Shown piece by piece: positions 11,440 to 24,510 of a DNA stretch of 64,000 bases. Origin of the DNA: Chrysoperla carnea (Eukaryota > Arthropoda > Insecta > Neuroptera > Chrysopidae); the NCBI RefSeq assembly GCF_905475395.1, contig NC_058338.1:6958935-7022934 (forward strand), read 5' to 3'. Made by a program: the position numbers and the translations under genes. Each line of letters starts with the position of its first letter. Within the stretch, counting starts at the first letter, position 1. The notes beneath the pieces were generated by a model that had not been told where the DNA came from, did no database searches, and saw only the letters and a list, made by a program, of their open reading frames with translations.

Positions 11440-11705
11440 TTTGTTTAAAAGGCTATTTTTCTGTTAGTGTTTAAATTCGACTGTGATATTATTTTATTCC
11501 ATGCTTTTATTTTAGGTTAAGTTCGTAATTACTAATCTTAAATTTGACAAATGTTTGTATCATAAATATGTGTATTAAACATAGATTGCTAACTTAAGTC
11601 TGAGACAGAGGAATTGTTCAAACAAAGAACCATAGATCTATTGTATATCATTCCATAGAATAATATAATCTATCGGATATCATTCACAACTCTAGTTCGT
11701 AGAAA
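11440..11705. other. IMP3 upstream region
   Basis: About 260 bp of AT-rich sequence between the IMP3 start codon and the RTE insertion. It should hold the IMP3 promoter and 5' UTR. No specific element can be supported. Confidence 0.3.
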
Positions 11706-11721
11706 TTCCCTTCTTATGTCA

Positions 11722-12367
11722 ACAACAACAACAATAATAGGCGCTACAGCCCGACGTGGGCCTTGGCCTCCTCCACAATGCGCCTCCAGACGTTACGATC
11801 CTGGGTCTTGGTTCCCCATCCAGTGACTCGCATTGTCCTCAAATCATCCAGCACCTGGACCATCCATTTGAGCTTTGGTCTTCCTCTCTTCCTGGTAGCA
11901 TAGATCTTGGCGTTAAGTATCTTCTTCGGCATACTGGCGTCTTCCATTCTCTGGACGTGCCCAAACCAACGGAGTCTTTGGGATTTGATGAACGTAACAA
12001 TATCTTCACCGTCCAGGATTTCTAATATCTCGCTGTTGTTCCGGATACGCCATTCTGTCTCATTGATTTGTACCGCTCCATAGATTCTTCTGATTATTTT
12101 CCATTCGAACCTTCTTATCTTCTCCTGATCTTCTGCCGTGAGTGTCCAGTTTTCACTCCCATAGGTTATTACTGGTCGAACCAAAGTCTTGTATATTTTC
12201 AACTTTATTCTTCTTGTAATCAGCTTGCTTTTCAAGAGCTTCACATTTACAAAGTATGCTCGATTGCCTCTCTGGAGTCTTTCTTTTATCGCTGTGCTAG
12301 TTTTTCCTTCGTTATTTACCTGCTCTCCGAGATAGGTGAATGAAGAGACTCCTTTAAATATCACATT
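11722..12367 (-). mobile_element. 5'-truncated RTE-like retrotransposon with 16-bp target-site duplication
   Basis: The minus strand has a 206-aa open frame (12361-11744) with the reverse-transcriptase thumb/C-terminal region of RTE-type elements: 'IKLKIYKTLVRPVITYGSE', 'NWTL', 'RRFEWKIIRRIYG', 'RLRWFGHVQRM' and 'RKRGRPKLKW'. The 3' end is a TTG-type microsatellite (plus strand caacaacaacaacaataata from 11721), usual for RTE elements. Perfect 16-bp direct repeats 'ttcccttcttatgtca' flank it at 11706-11721 and 12368-12383. The uninterrupted frame and intact duplication point to a fairly recent insertion, upstream of IMP3. Confidence 0.9.
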
Positions 12368-12383
12368 TTCCCTTCTTATGTCA

Positions 12384-15300
12384 TCGAATTATATGTTCTA
12401 AGATAATGCTTATACCCTCTTCTCCATTTCATTTAAGGGCAGCTGAGTATTTTGGAGTCGCGAATAACATCAAAAATTTCGTATTTATGGAAAATTCCTT
12501 GGTCTTTTGAAGAAATGTTTTACTCAAAACTTGTTCGTATTTTTATGGGAAAAATTTTGTTATTTAGAAGAGCTCAGCTCCATTGAGATGTATAGCGATG
12601 TTAAAGCGCTGACGTCAGGTGGTTTTGAACAATTTTTGTCATAACCTTTTTCGCAGTAAATCAATATGTACTGAGAAAATTGACTTAAAAAAAATATATA
12701 GATTTCGGTATCTGAGTGTTCTGGAGGCTAATCAGGTAGATTTATGAAATACTTGGTGTCTGAGTAAAAAAACATAATAACGTCCCAAGCAATAAATTAC
12801 CACCTTCAATTATTGAATAATTTCTGTAAAAATCGATTATGGATAAACATATTAATTGAATAATTATCTAAATTAAAATGATTGATAAATATTTCATTTA
12901 AATTTTGATTGAATTTAAATAAATTAAAAAATTACAATTATTATGCATTTAATCATAGTATTACCATCTATGAATAAAAATATGTACTCATCACCTAACA
13001 CAAACATTTGATTCAGTTGCGCGCTTATTTATATTTTTTAATGATAATAAATACAATTTTATTAATGAATTAATATTAAAAATAATTATAATGTGTAATA
13101 AAAAATAAAATTTTCAAAAGAAATTACATTCCATTTTACATTTATTACTAAATTAAAATAATAAAAATGAATATCCAATATTATATAAACTAAATTCAGT
13201 TATAAAATAAAACATTTATTAAATGCAGTTTCAATATGGCGGTGTCTGTGCATATTTGAAATTCGTTTATTTACCATTTGAATTCATTGAAAAACAATGT
13301 ATTCATATGAAAACACATATTTATTTAATAAAAATATTTAATTTAAGTATCATTAATGAACAATATGCATAGTAAATTAAAATAAATATAACTGTTTGAT
13401 TACGATTTGTGGTTAACTTTGGCGGGTATTGGGTCTGGTTAATGGTGTAGGAATTTAGGGAACCGATCAATTGGGAATATTATGGCTGAAATGTAATTTA
13501 TTAATTTTTAATTAATAAGTTACTTAAGAATATTACAGGTAAGTAAAAATAAAATACTTTTATTTAATAATAAATAAACTTTTTTATTTTTAACATTATC
13601 GTTTTAATTTTTTTTTGTAAATTTGAAATATAATTTTTTTTTTGTTTGGAAAATATCAACACGTCTCAGGGTGTGAACAGAAATTTATTAAAAAATCTCT
13701 TTAAATAAAATACTTTGTTTAAAGAACTCTAATTAGTGCTGTTCATTTTTATAGTTGAAGTTTTTATTTGTCAATTTTTCCTAAAATTATTAGCTTAAGA
13801 AAATTGTAATTTATTTAAGGTATGCAAAAATAAAGTTTAAAATTTGGATAAATATCCACACTCAAAATAAATGAAAATATTTTTCTTTATAAAATGCAAA
13901 TCATTAACTTGGATTTTAATTTCCCTACAAGAATTACGCAAACATTACACCGGCAAGGCTGTCTAGTTTTTAAAGGCTACTTTTAATTTTAGCCTTTTAA
14001 ATTTCATTGTAAGGAGTTTAAAAAAGAAAAAAACTAGGCTTTAGAGTGTTTTTTATTTTTTTAAATTGAGTGATATTTAAATGATTTAAATAGCTGAGTA
14101 GCTGACATTTTGTTAAAAACATATTAATAAGATCTATGGTTTTTATTTGTTTTAAATAAAGAGTTTGTTTAATATCATGCTAAGTGATTTTTTCTGCGAA
14201 AGTAACCTTCTAGAAAGTTGGAAAAATTTCCAAAGGTACTTATCAATGCCCGAGTTAAAGATACTATTTACAATGTCTGTGTTTCTTAGTATGTATTTTT
14301 TAAGTCGAGGATATTTTAGCAAGGATTCTATAGTTTTGTACTTGTATGTTCTCAAAAAGGAATATTATCTAAATTTTTTGAGCATAAATGAAATTTATCA
14401 TAATTTGTAGGTCTTTTTTTCATGGTCTTTTATTTATGGGTGAGGTTATACGGACACTATCGTGTGTTTACCCAGAGTCTCGCGTTAACATAATTTGGAG
14501 TAGAGATTAGAACTTTAAAAAAAATTGTAGAGTTTGTTGGAGGACATCATCTTATGACATCAGATTAAACTCAGTTCTATGTGTTGCTTTAATATCCAAT
14601 TAAGATTCTAAACGATAAGAGATAGAATAATACTTTAAATTAGAAAGTTGATCCTCAAACACTAACATTTTTTCGATAATGTTCGGAGGAAATGCGACTT
14701 AGTCTTTTTATGAGAATCAACTTTCTAATTTAAAGTATTATTGTATCTCTTAACGTTTAGGTTAAGAGATAAATTGGCTATTAAAGAAACCCGAAGAACC
14801 AGGCCCAATCTGAAATCAGAACATGTCTGCGATGAAACTCGGTAATTTTTGTTTAAGTTATTTTTTGATTGGTTAACTAGAAAACGAGCTATTAGCCATT
14901 ATAGATTAAAATGATCCACCCTGGATTCTGCCTTTTGGTCATTGTACCAAACGTCATTTTCTGAGAAAATATCGAGAAATTATAAAGATTATAAGCCTTG
15001 CTAAAATGTAGTACCAAATATTTGTATTCGTTTTCAAAATATACCGTGTTATTTTCGATGGTATTTATAAACCAGTACGATACCCACCTTTGTCGCTGGA
15101 CTTAAAAGTAAGGACCACGGCATTATATCCTTCACATCTCTTTTTCTCACTTCCCTCTTCCATAACAATCGAAATAGGGATAGGGATTGTTTTACACAGG
15201 TAAAAATAAATGTACAGTTTTCAATTTAAAAAAAAAGAAACCCTGGTTGGACAGATGTCCATAAATCGTTTCGGTGTCCATAAAGAACGGAATTATGGAA

Positions 15301-15800
15301 GAGCTAGTTCACAAAGTTCACTTGAAAGAACGTTCTTTTGAACTGTTTCAGTCGTTAGACTACACAAGTCTAGCATGTGTGAACGAAAGATGTTCCAAGT
15401 AGGATATTGTATTTAATTTTTGAATTACTAAAATATCAATGACATCAAAGATATTTAGTTTCTGATCATCTATGGTTTGAGGACCAAACATCTCCAACGA
15501 AAATAGTCAACAAACGTGAATTCGCAAGACTAAGACGATTAATTAATGTGCCATAGAGATAATATCATAGAGCTGCAAAGTCGTCGGCAAACGGGTACTT
15601 TTTTACTTGGACATTTTTTGAAGTCTTAGATCAACAAGCCCTCGACCCAACACCCCTTTAGGATAGTCTAAGAAAATTTGTTTAAAAAGTTTGTAAATGC
15701 TAACAAATCCTTGCAATTTCAATATTTCATACCCGTTAATTTCTTGCGTTGCTTTTCGTACATCCTTTATATGTTTTGTATTTTTGTTTGTTTAAATCAG
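12384..15800. other. Intergenic region between IMP3 and Pcl, with possible Pcl 5' UTR exon
   Basis: About 3.4 kb without a protein-coding exon. A strong splice donor (ATTACAG|GTAAGTAA) at 13538/13539 follows a slightly less AT-rich stretch (13220-13538) and could end a non-coding first exon of Pcl joined to the acceptor at 15799-15800; this is inference only. Other contents: a hairpin at 14608-14760, and a dispersed-repeat block at 15370-15480 that resembles 25628-25778. Confidence 0.35.
14608..14760. repeat. Inverted repeat with 51-bp arms
   Basis: Arms 14608-14658 and 14710-14760 are inverted copies around a 51-bp loop, both including 'atactttaaattagaaagtt' in opposite orientation, with only a few mismatches. 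Probably a small foldback MITE. Confidence 0.65.
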
Positions 15801-15820
15801 ATTGAAGATTTGCAATAAAA

Positions 15821-18800
15821 ATGATAAAAATGGCGACCAATACCACCTCCTTACAAATCACAAGCACACTAACTACAACAAATCGTCATAACACGGTCGT
15901 AACATCAATTGGTAGCAAAACAAACATCATCGATTTGGTGACATCAAACGAAGAAACAGATGCAGACGAAGCTGCGGTTCCTGATTCAACAACACCATTG
16001 GAGAAAGAGCGTGTAACGTTCAGTCATGGTGAAGATGTATTGTTGAAGCATAAAGATGGTCGTTATTATTTGGGTACCATTGTTGAAATTGATTATATAC
16101 GTGATCAATGTCTGTTACGATTTGGTGACAACACTGAAAGTTGGGCCTCGACACGTGATCTAACAAAGCTTAGTTTACCCGATGAGGATCTGTTGTGTGT
16201 GATATGTAAAAAATCTTCACCAAAAGATCAAAATGATATTGTAGTGTGTGATAAATGTGGACGCGGTTATCATTTAGTGTGTCATCAACCGCCGATTTCA
16301 TTGGAATATAAAAATGAAAGTAAGTTTATCAAGTTACTTAACTACACTTAGCATCAAACAAATTACCCCTCTAAAAAAATTATGTAGCTGTATTCTCGAG
16401 AAATACATCAGACGCGCCCATGTTATGAAGATGGTAGTTCAATCACCCTTCTTAACTATCCTCCAGTGAAACTCGAGTGTTTCAAAAGCTCTTTTTCGCT
16501 CCTGTAATTTCGTTCCTACGAGTGTTAAAATTTTCACTTAGGGAAAATTTAACGTCTTTTCTTTTTTTTTACAAATATAGGTAATTTATGGCATTGCAAG
16601 AAATGTGTGGAAAATATACAAGCACAGGGTAATATGCGTAGAATTAGAGAAACCACAACGGCACGTCGAAATAAGGATACAATTCGTAAAATATGTTCTG
16701 GTCCGGATGAAGTAAATAAAGTATTACCAATTGATCGTAGTAAATTACCTTACGATGTAAGTATTCAACAATAACTTTCAATTCACTAGGAAAACTGTAG
16801 GTGAAATTGTTCGGCGTTGTATGTTAATATTCAATCCCCGACGCAAAAAGGGGGATATTATCAGTTTGACCGCTTTGTGTGTGTTTCTGTCTGTCCACCT
16901 GTGGCATCTAAATTTCGGAGATTTAAAAAATTTTATTATTTGTAAATTTAACTTTTTTTTTCTTTTTTTTTTTTTTTAAATTATTGATAAATGTATTTGA
17001 TTACTGTTGTTTAAAATTTAAAGCCAAATATTAAATTATCGTTTAGCCGGACCTGTTAAATTGGGATACCTATCATCGTGTGAACATGGAACAAATATAC
17101 TGTTATTGTGGACGGAATGGTGAATGGTATACACAAATGTTGCAATGTGGACGATGTAGACAATGGTTTCATGAGAAATGTGTCAAATGTTTGCAGTATC
17201 CATTGTATTGTGGTGATAGGTATGTTCAAATTTACACTTATTCCAAATAAAAATACAGGCTGGGCTAAAAATTCTTTATTCATTTAGAAGGTTAATCACC
17301 TTTTTTAATTATTAATATTTTTAATAATTATTCGTTATATATATATATATACAGTGTGATATTTTGTATAGAGTCATAATTGTTAATTTCGAGTAACTTT
17401 TTTTAGTAACATTTTGTCAACTTTTAAAAAGGAAGGGTAGTTTACCAAAAAAAAAATAGTGATACCAAATTTTTGGCTACCCTGTACATTATTTAGAAGT
17501 TTTAAATATTCCTACATACTTTTCAGAATAAGCAAAACTTCTTATAAAGAATGACTTTTTTTCTTCTAATGCAAAATAAGAAAATTTACAAGTATAGTTA
17601 TCTCTATCGGGGGACACACTATATATGTCGCAGCCAACTACCTTAATTAGCCGTTCAGTTAACAGCTTAAGCAGTCCCAAGTTTGTAACGCTTAAAAATA
17701 TTGATGCTATGAACAAAATTTTCATAAAGGTGTTCATAAAATCACCTAATTAGTCCATTTCCGATTGTCTGTCCGTCTGTCATCACGATTACTTAAAAAC
17801 GAAAAAATATATCGATCTGAAATTTTTATAGCGTGCTGAGGGCATAAAAAGTGAGGTCTAGTTTCGTAAATGGGCAGCATAGGTCAATTGGGTCACTCAA
17901 AAAATCGATTTCTTCAAATTTCTAGACCAGAATATTGCCTTAAACTAACGGGTTTTAAATTACATTCTGAGAGAAACGTCTGTGACTAGATCGAATTTTT
18001 ATGGTTGTGCTGCAGCGGCAAAAAAAACAATGTTCGAACAAGATTTTCAATGATAATTGATAAAATTTTTGTTTAGGTTTTATGTATTTGTATGTTCAAT
18101 TTGCAATTATGGTAAAGAATTTTTACGACGATTAGAAATGAAATGGGTTGATATGGTACATTTAATGTTATTTAATCTCACTGCCTTTAATGCCAAGAAG
18201 TATTACGACTTAGATAAAGTTATTATTCCATATATTAATGATAATTGGCACGCTCTACAATTACCACCAAAGGTAAGTCATTCTATCGACCATGCGCCCC
18301 TTTTTTTAGTCAAAATATTAAACTTTGTTAATTTTTTTATTTATAGATTAATAATGTGTCAAAATCAGAAAGACGTGATTTTATTTTATCAGTCTTAACA
18401 AATAATCGAAATCGATTTAAATGTGGACGTGAAATAAAAAAACGTACAACAATATGGGGTTTAAGAGTACGTCTTCCCCCACCAGCACCATGTGTAACAC
18501 TGCCTTCAGTTGGTCCTATTTCGGAGACTGAATTAAAAGAACGATGGCATGGTAATCGACGGTTACAGTTCCTACCTGTTGCAAATATGTAAGTTTAGCA
18601 TTAACTATCCATCTGAAAATATCAAAGAATTACACAGGTCTGCGACTAAAAAACTGCATAGGGTTTTTTTACATTTTCTTATAGATTTTGACCTCCCAAA
18701 AACAGGGAAAATATTCAAAACATTCTAAGAAAAGCTTTAAATATCCTGCAATAAAACTCGAATATCATATCTTTAGTGTAATAATTTTAATTTTAATAAT

Positions 18801-21096
18801 TTGTTTTTAGTAAAAATGAATTGGATTCGAATTCATTCTCTGGTACAAAAAGTAATTGTTCAATGGTTGTTCCTGTCGATCCTGAAATGGTTGGTCTAAT
18901 GATGGGAATGGCATATCATGATCATGCAATTAAATCAGAAACAGATTCACCATGTCCAAGTCCTGAAATCGTTGTTGATACGCAGGACAACAAGAATCGT
19001 ACATTCACAACAAATTACAAACATAAATTATTAAAATTAATTCCAACAACAACCACTACACAAACTATCACAACTGCATCAACAACAGCACTAAGTTACG
19101 ATGAAGATGATGACGAGAAACTAAAATCGGATATTGAATCACCATGTCCCAGTCCAACGCCAACAACATCCCCTCATATTGTACAAAAACAAAATAGTAG
19201 CAATATTTTATCAAAGTCTGAAACAGAATCGTCTTTATGTCCAAGTCCTGAGGATGATCTTGCAAATAAGAGTAGCACACCAATGCATCAACAACAAACA
19301 CAACAAATACAAAAACCACAATTAGTTGGTGCTGGTTTTGTGAAACGGAGTGTACCATTTCCACAAATTAATAATAATTCAATGAGGAGAAAAAGACTGC
19401 TTGCTGTAAATGGTAAGTTTTCTTAATTAATGTATCACTGATTTTAAATTATGGTCCGCGGGATAAACGGGAAAAATAGGGAATATTCATGTATTTTTTT
19501 TTTAAATATTTTTAATTCATTGTTTACACCGTTATCACAAAGTAAAAAATTTAAATACTGCTTAAAAATGTTGTATTTAAGTGTAAAAAAATATTTAAAA
19601 TACATTATAATTTTGAGATATTTAAACGCAGTTTTTTGGGGCTCTCTGTTGATGACGTATAAGTACGTGATCTGTCAGGAAGTGCAGAATTACTCCAAGA
19701 GCTCTAGATTGATGGTGTTGTCTCGTAGACATCCCGAGATTAGTAAGAATACTAACCGTTGGATATTTTTCATTACAGGTATACGACGTCACAAAAACCA
19801 CCATAAAAAATTACTTAGAAAATTTACACGAAATGAAAATAATGAACATCTTCATGTACGTATGAAAAAATTACGTAAATTAATAAAAAATTCTGAACAT
19901 AAGCAACAAAAAGAACAGCAACAACTGCCACCAACACCACCGGTCTCATCTGTATCAGAGGATCCACCAACTCCTCCACTTCAATCAGCAAATCAAACAA
20001 ATTTGTTGTCGGAAGCATCGTCCGATTGTTGTACACTTAGTGATACGAAACAAACGAATAATACACCATCATGTGATACCACATCCGATGGTGATGAGAC
20101 ATCATCGAAAAGTACTTTAGATTTAATAATCCCACCACCAAAAGACTTTGAAGGTAAGTGTTTTGTTTACATAAGTGTTTCTGAGACCAAGATATTCACT
20201 TTTAAATCAAAATTGACACTTCATAATTTAAAATAAACTGCCTTTTTTTAAGCCCTGGCATTTTACATAGGATTTTAAATCCAGAAGTGTCAATTTTGCT
20301 TAGAAAGCGAATAACTTGGGCCAAAAAGCTCGTATGGTAATTTTACTATAGTTCATTTTCAAGAAAAATAGACAAGCATTCGAGTGGTATTAACAAATTT
20401 TTAGTTTTTATTCTTTTGATTACAGGTAAAAATAATCCATTCCATAATTTATCCAAAGAAAACACAACACCAAGCACAACCCCTGTAAACAACGAGGACA
20501 CAACAATTGTCTCAAAACCAGTACAAACGGTTCCAAAAGTCTCATTACCATTATCGTTAACACCAGTGATCCCACCATTAATACGAACGCTTAAACGACA
20601 ATTGAGTGAGAAGGACATATGTATTGGACCAAATGGTGAAGTGAAACGACGCCGACATCGACGGACCCGTTCAACGTTATTACAAGTGGCAGCTAGTAAA
20701 AATGCAACAATTTTACCGCCTACCCGATCTACGGAGACAACTCATCATCGTCAACTACGTTCCACTGTACAAACGATACCAAATTGTGTTGATTACGCAT
20801 TAAATGGTCGTCGATTACGGCAACGTCAAGAGAAAGAGGTGAAAGTATCATCGACATCAACGAATAGTAGTCCAAATAATTCAATAACACCAAACGGTGT
20901 GAATACAAGTCCCACAAAAAGTGAATCGAATATTAGTATGGATGATTTAAAGAGTTCGGTGAATATCTATTTTGGAGCAGCGAATCGTATTGCATCAGGG
21001 GAGAAATTTAGTATACGAGCAAGTCGTTTGGGGCCTGAAGGTAAAATACAATATTTGGTTGAATGGGATGGACATGATCCTTTGGTAGTAACATGA
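15821..21096 (+). CDS. Pcl: Polycomblike (PHF1/MTF2/PHF19 family), 977 aa, eight coding exons
   Basis: PRC2 accessory subunit that helps target or stabilise PRC2 on chromatin. Exons: 15821-16319, 16581-16756, 17047-17219, 18077-18272, 18347-18588, 18811-19412, 19779-20153, 20426-21096; phases close throughout. Domains: Tudor about 64-118; PHD1 about 125-177 (CVICKK...[16 protein letters not shown]...CKKC); PHD2 about 244-297 ([10 protein letters not shown]...CRQWFHEKC); EH winged-helix region about 298-400 with basic [18 protein letters not shown], the DNA-contacting part in vertebrate PCL proteins; MTF2-type C-terminal domain about 929-973 ([14 protein letters not shown]...QYLVEWDG). The Tudor has His77 where PHF1 has a cage tryptophan, with Tyr83, Phe101 and Trp108 nearby, so H3K36me3 reading is doubtful, as reported for fly Pcl. 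The middle is low-complexity, with three SPCPSP-like motifs. A second ATG lies three codons in. The acceptor at 15799-15800 implies an upstream non-coding exon. Confidence 0.95.
16835..16915 (-). repeat. Dispersed repeat in Pcl intron 2
   Basis: 'ccccgacgcaaaaaggggga' followed by 'gtttgaccgct' and 'gtgtgtttctgtctgtc' is the reverse-complement form of the block at 29210-29332. Both belong to an insect dispersed repeat that carries a 'cagacagaca...cacacaca' core. Confidence 0.6.
17672..17990 (+). repeat. Dispersed repeat in Pcl intron 3
   Basis: Begins 'gtcccaagtttgtaacgct' and continues through 'gtctgtccgtctgtcatcac' and 'aaaaagtgaggtc'. The head recurs at 9105-9160 and more weakly near 3985 and 4146. 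The later part recurs in inverse orientation at about 60085-60180 in fs(1)h intron 2. No reading frame seen, so a non-autonomous family is likely. Confidence 0.6.
19474..19680 (+). mobile_element. Truncated MITE copy in Pcl intron 6
   Basis: Matches the left 200 bp of the element at 7155-7739, beginning at the same terminus (atagggaatattcatg) and breaking off near 'gtgatctgtca'. No right terminal repeat follows, so it is a deletion derivative or a solo end. Confidence 0.65.
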
Positions 21097-24000
21097 TATT
21101 CTATTTATTGTTTATGAGCGAACGATGCGAGGCATTATTCACGCACGATTGTTTCTCTTCTTTTTTAATGTATTTTTTAATTATCAATTTCCTTAAAACA
21201 AAAATGTTTAATTCCATACGGATTCAAAGAAACTTTTAATTCTGTATTTTTTTGAAGAGCTAGAATTTTTATAAATTTGAATGTTTCGAGGAATACAAAT
21301 TTTTTTGTAAATTCCACAATGAAATTAAAATTTTTTTGTTAATCTAATTATTTCCATTAATTATTTGAACTGATGATAACAATTAGAAAAATCATGGATT
21401 TCATCAAGGAAAATCGAAGTTTCTACGGTATTTTGCCGTGTCAATCACAAGAGAATTCACAGGATTTATTCTAGCAGAATATTTCGTTGCTAACTGATTT
21501 TTAGGAGCTCTCACTTCTGGGAAAATGATTTCAAGTTTCAAAAACGTCTAATTAACAATGTTTCAATGTTTACATACCGATATAAAAGATGGCGCACCTT
21601 CTGTATATACTTCGTATTATGAAAACAATCCAAAAAAGTGTTAGACGGTTTTGCAATCTGCACGGAGTACTCCTGAAATTTGAACTAAAGATTTTCGAAT
21701 CATAAATTTCGAGTAAAGTTTATGTAGCTCGAAAATTATGGTCGCTAGGATTTAACTCCCGAATTAGAATTATTATAGCGAATAAAAACAAATAAATTTG
21801 GCCAGTCTAGTCTTGATGAAATCTATAATTATAAAATTGAATGGAAAATAATTTTGGTTAGATCGGTTTTCACAGCTGTTATATTTGTATGAGCTTTATA
21901 ATTTTTTTTATTAAACAACCGATTAAAACTTTTTAATAATTAAGTACTAGCAGTGAAAATTTATACAGTCAAAACCGGTTATAACGACATTGAAGGTCAA
22001 AAAATAGTTGTTTTAACCAAAAGATTTAGTTGGGACGTCTCAGCTCGATCTTTTTGTGTATGTGTGTGCTTCGAGGCTAAAGCTCTTTGTTTTGTATTTA
22101 ACATCTCATCACCGTTTATAATTTTTCAAAATAAAGTGAATAACTCAAAATTAAGGGAATAATGTTCAAAATCCGATGTTGTTTTAAACGGTGTGTTCAC
22201 ATATGTATTTAATTTTGAGGTTTGTATCGTCCCAATCGTTATAACTGATCATGACTGTAATTTATTACGAATTTAATATTGATTCCAGTATGAGTTTCGT
22301 ACATGTTAAAATGTTTAGAAACTAGAAATTATTCATTATATTTGAATATATTGTAAGGAGAAAATTTATTTTTTCGGTTCATAGATGTTTATAATAAATG
22401 CTAGATGGCCGTCGTTATTATAAAAGAAAATCCATTTTCAATTTTATTTTTAAATGTGCCGCCATTTAAGTGAGAGTTCCATTTAGAATGTTATTTTTAA
22501 TTTTTTAATTAAACGTAACATCTAAATTACCAAAATTTTTAATAAACATTAGTCAGAACATTTGTTTTCAAATCGAAAGATCTGAGAAATATTTCTATAT
22601 TTACGTTAACTGGTGTTTGTTTTCTTATATGTCACATGTCAAAAAAGACATTCAAAAATAACTTAAAATGGAAAATCCTTTTATTTAATGGTCCTATGGT
22701 TTATTATAAACATTAATGAAGATGTTGAATGAAATTTTTGGAAGTATCAGGCAGGTTTTCCTTGATAATGATATATAAGTACGGCTACAAGGCCACAAGG
22801 CTACAGCACGCCATGTTTGTATATTTAAATAAAAAGTAAATGTCTTGATTGTAAAAGTGTACTCTGTTAAAAATATTATTGTTATCATAATTATCTTTGT
22901 ATTTATTTATTCTTTTTTTTGTCCAAATTCATAAAACAGTACAAGTTGAGTTTCATACAATCCAGAGGTTTTAAAATTTAAAAAGTTACAATTTACCCTC
23001 ATTGAATGTTTTTTATTGTTAAAACATCCAACAAGTGAAATTAACAAAATTTAACCACCCGCGACCCCCTCACCAGCGAAACTCAATTTATTATAAACAA
23101 ATAGTAACGTATTCTAAAAACTTTTATTGTAAAATGCAAAAAGATTTAAAAAAATGTAATCGAGAAGAAATAAAATAATTCGATTTTTGTTTAAATATTA
23201 GTAAAAATTATTTTTAGTACGATGAAAATATTTTTAAAAAAATACGACATTTTGTTATATGAATGTTAAATGTTTTTTTTATTATGAGAAAAAATAGTCC
23301 GAAAGGGTCCATAGCGGAGGTGTTCACAGTAATAAAGATTTTTTTGGTCTCGAATACATTATTATCGCATAAAGCTGTAAAGACTTGGGTTGAAGTCATA
23401 AACGATAATCATGCCCGTTAACACTCGCGTCAACCGTTCGGCAATCTTTGGTCGTGTGATGATAAATTTGCTTAGGCGTTCTGCACATGCGTTAAATATT
23501 CTTTAACTTTGTAAATCATAACCTCTACATAATTTTATATACATTTATTTTCTAAAAAAGCTGAAAAATTCATAATTCGAACGTAGATAAAATTATATAA
23601 AGATAGGAAAATTTTCAACCACATACATCATTTGAAAAATAAAAGTTTTTAAATCGAGCATAAGCAAAATGCTCATAACGTGAACACTGACGGACGGGTT
23701 AAGGTGGGTACACACGTTCATGTAAACTTGACAGGCTCCGTTATGGGTCCTTTCGACTATAGGTACTAGAAGTGGATATGATTGTTAAATATTATATAGA
23801 ATGGTTTGTGAAAATCAATTTTTTACTGCTGTGCTTAAGTAATTTACATAATTTGAGTAACAAAGTTATGCCCAAGCGTGTATTATTGGAGCAAATTTTA
23901 ATTAATAGAAAATATTTCAAAATTGTTTAATTCGAATTTAAAAAAAATTGTGATTTTAACAAGTTATGGTGTCCAGTGATTGATAACTGAGAGATATAGC

Positions 24001-24510
24001 CCCGCCAACTGACGATAATTCTACCTAATTAAAACAAGATTCGGGTCCGTTTTTAGTAGTTCTAATTTAGACTACCAGATGACAATACTTGTACTTACAA
24101 TTCATTAAACAGCTGGGAGTTTTGACCCCGCCAGCTGGCGATAATAATTTGTACTAATTAAAACAGGATGCTGACATTTTGAGTATTAGGAAAATGGTTA
24201 TACACGTTTTAACACATCGTTTAAAAACAGGATTAGAAGTTATGCTTAAAGAGGACGTCATACAAATGAACTGGGCACTATAATTTGAAATTAATTAAAT
24301 TTGATTGACTGAAAAGATGAGAAGTTAACAAGTCACTGTAGTTTAATTTAAGTAAATGTTAAATCAAAACCAACTCGAGATCCGATTATCGTTTTGTGTA
24401 AAAATTTCGAAAAAAAAAAACAGGTCGAACATTCCTCGAGTTTGGCACTTGTATTATTAACAAAATAAAATTGTAGCTTTGAAAATTAAAAAAATAAATA
24501 AATTCTCGTT
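21097..24510. other. Pcl 3' flank, gene-free
   Basis: Downstream of the Pcl stop codon. An AATAAA occurs at 21781-21786, about 690 nt after the stop, and is the first clear polyadenylation signal I see. A pogo-like MITE lies at 21966-22257. A block at 24040-24175 resembles 46435-46545 in inverse orientation (shared 'accagatgacaatact' and 'ggatgctgac'). No exon recognised. Confidence 0.4.
21966..22257. mobile_element. 292-bp pogo/Tigger-like MITE
   Basis: Flanked by TA dinucleotides (21964-21965, 22258-22259). Left end CAGTCAAAACCGGTTATAAC and the reverse complement of the right end CAGTCATGATCAGTTATAAC form imperfect terminal inverted repeats. The CAGT...TTAACGA/TATAACGA form is characteristic of the pogo/Tigger branch of Tc1-mariner. 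No transposase frame. Confidence 0.7.

Noticed and set aside
12068-12343. Plus-strand 91-codon frame
   Set aside because: Antisense of the RTE reverse-transcriptase frame.
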